This document shows, piece after piece, positions 60,237 through 64,000 of a DNA stretch of 64,000 nt. The position numbers and the translations under genes are program-made. Position 1 is the stretch's first letter. Each line of letters begins with the position of its first letter. The stretch comes from CAYVBJ01 sp964449075 (lineage in GTDB: Bacteria > Bacteroidota > Rhodothermia > Balneolales > Balneolaceae), in contig CAYVBJ010000012.1 of the NCBI GenBank assembly GCA_964449075.1, positions 18,633 to 82,632 of the forward strand, written 5' to 3'. The notes under the pieces were generated by a model. That model saw nothing but the letters and a program-made list of their open reading frames with translations, was not told where the DNA came from and searched no databases.

Positions 60237-61706
60237 ATGAAAAATCGTTGGCTCATTGCGGCTTCGGCTGTGGGTATTCACATCTCAATTGGATCAATAT
60301 ATGCTTACAGTGCCTGGAAAATGCCACTGGAAAATACATTTGGCTGGTCAGTCACAAGCACATCACTGGCTTTCAGCATAGCCATTTTCGTCCTGGGATT
60401 GTCGGCAGCAATTCTGGGACGGGTTGTTGAGAGGTACGGTCCATCAAAAGGAGGATTATTATCGGCCTCTTTCTTCTCTGTGGGTCTGTTTGGCTCGGCT
60501 CTGGCTTGTTACCTGGAAAGTGTCTGGTTGTTCTATCTCTTTTTTGGAGTGATAAGTGGTATCGGGCTGGGACTTGGTTATATCGCACCCGTTTCTACTC
60601 TTGTGAAGTGGTTTCCCGATCGCCGGGGCCTGGCAACTGGCCTGGCTATTATGGGATTTGGTTTTGGCGGCCTGGTATCTGCTCACCTTATTGATGTATT
60701 CAATCCTGCAAAAGAAGAAGTCGTACTTCCAAGAGAAATAGCCGCCAAAGAGTATGCGGATCTTCAATCATCCAATCCACAGCAAGCACTGGCTATGATT
60801 GCCGGAGTTCCTGAACTGAAAGCATTCAAGGCGGATGAAATCGGACTCAGGGATATGGAAAGCCGCGGAGAGGAGCAGAGTGAGGCTTACCTGAAGCTGC
60901 AAGAAGAGAATGCCCAGTACCGGACCGTCGTTCTGTATGATAAATCATCGATAGTAACTGCTTTTTTAGCCCTGGGTGTAATCTATTTGCTGGTGATGGT
61001 TCCAAGTTCTTTATATATCGCTCCGCCGCCTAAAGATTATAACGAACAGTATTTTAATGGAGACGGCACCTCAAAGAAAGAAAAGTTTATAAATGTACCA
61101 GATATAAGCGCCTTTGATGCACTGAAAACGCCTGGCTTTTATGGATTGTGGATCATGTTGTTCATCAACGTTTCTTGCGGTATTGCTGTAATAGCTACTG
61201 CCAAAAAGATGGGCTACGAGATGGTTCGACTGTCGGTTGAGATGTCCACACTGCTGGTGATGGGAATTTCCCTGTTCAATGGAATAGGGCGTATCCTGTG
61301 GGCCTCGCTTTCGGATTATATCGGTCGCACAAATACCTATGTGGCCTTTTTTGTAATTCAGATGATCGCGTTTCCGATGCTTGCGAATCTTACAGCAAGT
61401 CCAATACTGTTCATGATTGTTACCTTTGTGGTTTTGACTTGCTACGGAGGAGGCTTTGCCAGTATTCCCGCCTATATCAGTGACCTGTTTGGGCTTAAAG
61501 AGCTGCCTACCATTCACGGATTTATATTAACGGCGTGGTCACTTGCAGGGATTGTAGGCCCGATGCTTAATGCATATGTGTATGAACATACGGAGAGTTA
61601 CCAGCAGAGTTTGTACATATTTGGAGGTGCTTTTGTGCTGGCACTGGTGGTTTCACTATTAATGAAACTGGAGATGCGCAGGATACGCAAATTTGCAATT
61701 AATTAG
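60237..61706 (+). CDS. OFA-family MFS transporter (oxalate/formate antiporter-like)
   Basis: A 489-residue transporter of the major facilitator superfamily with about 12 membrane helices and a long cytoplasmic loop (about 155-230 and 255-290). The N-terminus NRWLIAASAVGIHISIGSIY, then YAYSAWKMPLE, and GIGLGLGYIAPVSTLVKWFPDRRGLATGLA near 110-140 are typical of the oxalate:formate antiporter (OFA) family. Downstream is pyruvate formate-lyase, so formate or a related monocarboxylate is a likely substrate. Whether it exports formate or is a pyruvate/lactate carrier is not decided by sequence. The ATG follows directly after the duplicated flank. Confidence 0.85.
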   Translation: MKNRWLIAASAVGIHISIGSIYAYSAWKMPLENTFGWSVTSTSLAFSIAIFVLGLSAAILGRVVERYGPSKGGLLSASFFSVGLFGSALACYLESVWLFYLFFGVISGIGLGLGYIAPVSTLVKWFPDRRGLATGLAIMGFGFGGLVSAHLIDVFNPAKEEVVLPREIAAKEYADLQSSNPQQALAMIAGVPELKAFKADEIGLRDMESRGEEQSEAYLKLQEENAQYRTVVLYDKSSIVTAFLALGVIYLLVMVPSSLYIAPPPKDYNEQYFNGDGTSKKEKFINVPDISAFDALKTPGFYGLWIMLFINVSCGIAVIATAKKMGYEMVRLSVEMSTLLVMGISLFNGIGRILWASLSDYIGRTNTYVAFFVIQMIAFPMLANLTASPILFMIVTFVVLTCYGGGFASIPAYISDLFGLKELPTIHGFILTAWSLAGIVGPMLNAYVYEHTESYQQSLYIFGGAFVLALVVSLLMKLEMRRIRKFAIN

Positions 61707-61901
61707 ACGTCTGAGTTCGAATGCAATCCTATAAAAATTTCTCAATATTAAGATACTGTTAACTTTTTATTATGCGTCAAAAGCGCCTTAAAAATTTATG
61801 AATTCTTCACACTTCTGTTCTAATTTTTGCACTAATAAAAATCGAGAATGTATTTAAATAAGTTGATTGTTTTCGGTCTGATTTATTCTTCACCGAGATC
61901 T

Positions 61902-61930
61902 CGATATTGAAATCGGGATTCCGATATTGA
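61902..61930. promoter_or_regulatory. Candidate operator-like repeats upstream of pflB
   Basis: CGATATTGA occurs at 61902-61910 and again at 61922-61930, exactly 20 bases apart (about two helix turns). Between and across them, ATCGG-GATT-CCGAT (61912-61925) is a perfect inverted repeat. The region ends 35 bases before the pflB ATG, a position suited to regulator binding. No FNR-type TTGAT-N4-ATCAA site is seen. Confidence 0.4.
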
Positions 61931-61965
61931 ATAAACTAATAAACGGTTATAATCCAAAGATTACT

Positions 61966-64000
61966 ATGAAAACAACCAAAGAAAACCTCAACTTACCATT
62001 TTTATCAGAAGAGACTCCATCTCAGTACCGCAGATTTTCTACAGGTACGTGGAACAACGAAATTGATGTCAGAGATTTCATCCAGAAAAACTACACTCTC
62101 TATGATGGAGACGCCTCTTTCCTTGAAGGTCCGACTGACACCACAAAATTGTTGTGGCAGCAGGTTCTGAACTTAATGATCAAAGAACAGAAGGAGGGGG
62201 TGTTGGATGCCGATACAGAATTGGTATCCTCCATCGTTTCGCACGGACCCGGTTACATCGATAAAGACCTGGAACGTGTGGCAGGACTGCAGACAGACGC
62301 CCCTCTTAAACGTTCACTGATGCCCTTTGGCGGTGTGCGAATGGCAGAAAAAGCCCTGGAAAGCAATGGGTTTACATTCTCTGAAAAAACCAAAGAAGCG
62401 TTTAACGCCATTCGTAAAACCCATAACGATGGTGTATTTGATGCATACACATCCGACATACGTGATTGCCGTTCATCAGGTATAATCACAGGGCTGCCGG
62501 ATGCCTATGCCCGCGGACGAATTATCGGAGATTACCGGCGTGTGGCCTTGTATGGAATCGATCGGCTGATTGAAGATAAAAACGAGCAGCTGGATTCACT
62601 CGAACTTTATAACCTCGATGAAGAAACAATTCGTCTGAGGGAAGAATTGAATGAGCAAATCCGTTCGCTATATGAATTGAAAGAGATGGCAGCCGCCTAC
62701 GGCTTCGACATCTCTGAGCCCGCAAGTAATGCTACCGAAGCTGTTCAATGGCTCTATTTTGGATACCTTGCCGCAGTTAAAGAGCAAAACGGTGCTGCGA
62801 TGTCGTTCGGTCGCGTTTCTACTTTCCTTGATATATATATTCAGCGCGATCTGGATGAGGGCAGCCTGACGGAAGCTGAGGCACAAGAGCTGATTGATCA
62901 CCTGGTGATGAAACTCCGGATGGTTCGCTTTATGCGCCCCCCCGAGTACAACGAGCTCTTCTCCGGCGACCCGACATGGGTCACAGAAGTGATCGGCGGT
63001 ATGGGTCTTGACGGGCGATCAATGGTTACCAAGTCATCGTTCCGTTTCCTTCAGACGCTGCACAATCTCGGTCCGGCCCCAGAGCCGAACCTGACCGTTC
63101 TCTGGTCAAAAGACCTGCCGGAAGGATTTAAGCAGTTTTGCGTGGATACCTCTATAGAAACATCGTCTCTGCAGTACGAGAATGACGACCTCATGCGCGG
63201 CTACTGGGGTGATGATTATGGAATCGCATGCTGCGTATCAGCTATGAAGATTGGCAAGCAGATGCAGTTCTTCGGTGCACGTGCAAACCTGGCCAAAACT
63301 CTGCTCTATGCAATCAACGGCGGTAAGGATGAGATTTCAGGCGAGCAGGTAGGTCCTGAACTGGCACCAATCACCGGCGACAGGCTCACCTATGAAGAGC
63401 TGGTGCCGAAGTTCGATGCCATGATGGAGTGGCTGGCCGCTACCTATATGAACGCGCTGAATGCGATACACTTCATGCACGACAAATACTATTACGAGCG
63501 TCTCGAAATGGCTCTTCACGATCGTGATGTATTCCGAACAATGGCATGCGGTATTGCAGGACTTTCGGTCGTTGCCGATTCCCTTAGTGCATGTAAATAT
63601 GCAGACGTGCGTATACGTAGAGACGAGAGAGGCCTTGCGACTGATTTTGAAACAACGGGTGAATTTCCGGTGTTCGGCAATGACGACGACCGCGTGGACA
63701 GCATCGCCCGGGACCTGGTGAAGACGTTTATGAGCAAACTCAAAAAGCAGCCCTCATACCGTAACTCGGAGCCGACACAGTCGATCCTTACCATCACATC
63801 CAATGTGGTATATGGAAACAAAACAGGCAGTACACCCGATGGACGAAAAAAAGGCGAACCTTTTGGTCCGGGTGCGAACCCCATGCACGGGCGTGACAAA
63901 AACGGTGCCGTGGCAAGTATGCGCTCCGTAGCCAAACTGCCTTACCAGTATGCTCAGGATGGTATCTCCTATACGTTTTCCATTGTTCCGGGAGCACTGG
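61966..64000 (+). CDS. pflB: Formate C-acetyltransferase (pyruvate formate-lyase), 3' end outside window
   Basis: The frame opens with an ATG at 61966 and is still open at the window end, covering 678 codons of an expected 750 or so. PFL is the oxygen-sensitive glycyl-radical enzyme converting pyruvate and CoA into acetyl-CoA and formate. Evidence: FLEGPTDTTKLLW near the start, GLPDAYARGRIIGDYRRVAL, DDYGIACCVSAMK with the active-site cysteine pair Cys422/Cys423 and SILTITSNVVYGNKTG with GPGANPMHGRDK towards the end. The C-terminal glycyl-radical loop is outside the window, so it cannot be inspected. An OFA transporter lies 259 bases upstream on the same strand. The PFL-activating enzyme may be downstream. 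The gene is somewhat richer in GC than its surroundings. Confidence 0.96.
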   Translation, partial: MKTTKENLNLPFLSEETPSQYRRFSTGTWNNEIDVRDFIQKNYTLYDGDASFLEGPTDTTKLLWQQVLNLMIKEQKEGVLDADTELVSSIVSHGPGYIDKDLERVAGLQTDAPLKRSLMPFGGVRMAEKALESNGFTFSEKTKEAFNAIRKTHNDGVFDAYTSDIRDCRSSGIITGLPDAYARGRIIGDYRRVALYGIDRLIEDKNEQLDSLELYNLDEETIRLREELNEQIRSLYELKEMAAAYGFDISEPASNATEAVQWLYFGYLAAVKEQNGAAMSFGRVSTFLDIYIQRDLDEGSLTEAEAQELIDHLVMKLRMVRFMRPPEYNELFSGDPTWVTEVIGGMGLDGRSMVTKSSFRFLQTLHNLGPAPEPNLTVLWSKDLPEGFKQFCVDTSIETSSLQYENDDLMRGYWGDDYGIACCVSAMKIGKQMQFFGARANLAKTLLYAINGGKDEISGEQVGPELAPITGDRLTYEELVPKFDAMMEWLAATYMNALNAIHFMHDKYYYERLEMALHDRDVFRTMACGIAGLSVVADSLSACKYADVRIRRDERGLATDFETTGEFPVFGNDDDRVDSIARDLVKTFMSKLKKQPSYRNSEPTQSILTITSNVVYGNKTGSTPDGRKKGEPFGPGANPMHGRDKNGAVASMRSVAKLPYQYAQDGISYTFSIVPGAL

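Overview
The window looks like a chromosomal segment from a marine or halophilic member of the Bacteroidota/Balneolota (FCB) group; a Balneolales genome is my best guess. The evidence is a SusC/RagA-like TonB receptor followed by a PorV-type protein, the gene order ileS-dksA-lspA, a DksA with only one zinc-finger cysteine, a type-2-looking IleRS, DUF4292 next to an EnvC-like protein, many lipoboxes, and several candidate promoters carrying the Bacteroidota -7 box TAnnTTTG. By eye the base composition is near 40-45 percent GC. No rRNA, tRNA, CRISPR array, prophage or intact insertion sequence was seen. Almost everything is a metabolic, envelope or housekeeping gene, and coding density is high.

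Layout. 1-3380: outer-membrane unit (TonB-receptor C-terminus, PorV-like barrel, NHL lipoprotein). 3381-3827: island of short palindromes. 3828-8101 (minus): ileS-dksA-lspA. 8416-9798: LMW phosphatase plus fructosamine-kinase-like pair. 9819-14188: DUF3179 protein, sensor kinase, AhpD-like enzyme, metal-receptor protein. 14272-18933: TPR protein, DUF4292 lipoprotein, EnvC-like protein, hemF. 19069-23353: OsmC, DUF2721, secG, MscS, a phosphatidylcholine-synthase-like enzyme, a phosphoglycerate dehydrogenase. 23599-28139: secreted endonuclease/phosphatase, DUF998, then a metal group (CDF transporter, SCO, PCuAC). 28469-36399: M14 peptidase, then TamA-TamB. 36431-40125: MBL hydrolase, GroES-like, NUDIX, a CDP-alcohol phosphatidyltransferase, ftsY. 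40184-46397: exported TPR-CHAT protein, M28 peptidase, scpA, MarR. 46440-53960: propeller-amidohydrolase fusion, GNAT-like protein, S10 carboxypeptidase, ApbE. 54032-57562 (minus): FGE-like lipoprotein, Gfo/Idh/MocA oxidoreductase, hydroxypyruvate-isomerase-like protein. 57766-59785: three unrecognised envelope proteins. 60237-64000: OFA-family transporter and a truncated pyruvate formate-lyase.

Many products are envelope-directed: secretion (SecG, FtsY, LspA), outer-membrane assembly (TamA/TamB, the LolB-like DUF4292 protein, EnvC), lipid synthesis (two CDP-alcohol transferases), and a large set of exported peptidases and hydrolases suited to scavenging peptides. SCO and PCuAC point to a copper-containing terminal oxidase and HemF to oxygen-dependent heme synthesis. 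PFL plus the OFA carrier suggests that the same cell can also ferment to formate.

Points most worth a second look: the 100-N gap at 60077-60176 has identical 55-bp flanks and is almost certainly an assembly artefact; the palindrome island contains the same composite element in both orientations; the exported TPR-CHAT protein keeps its His/Cys dyad; a phosphatidylcholine-synthase-like enzyme is present; and a small membrane-protein gene has clearly foreign base composition. I did not find a convincing multi-gene system that is wholly new.
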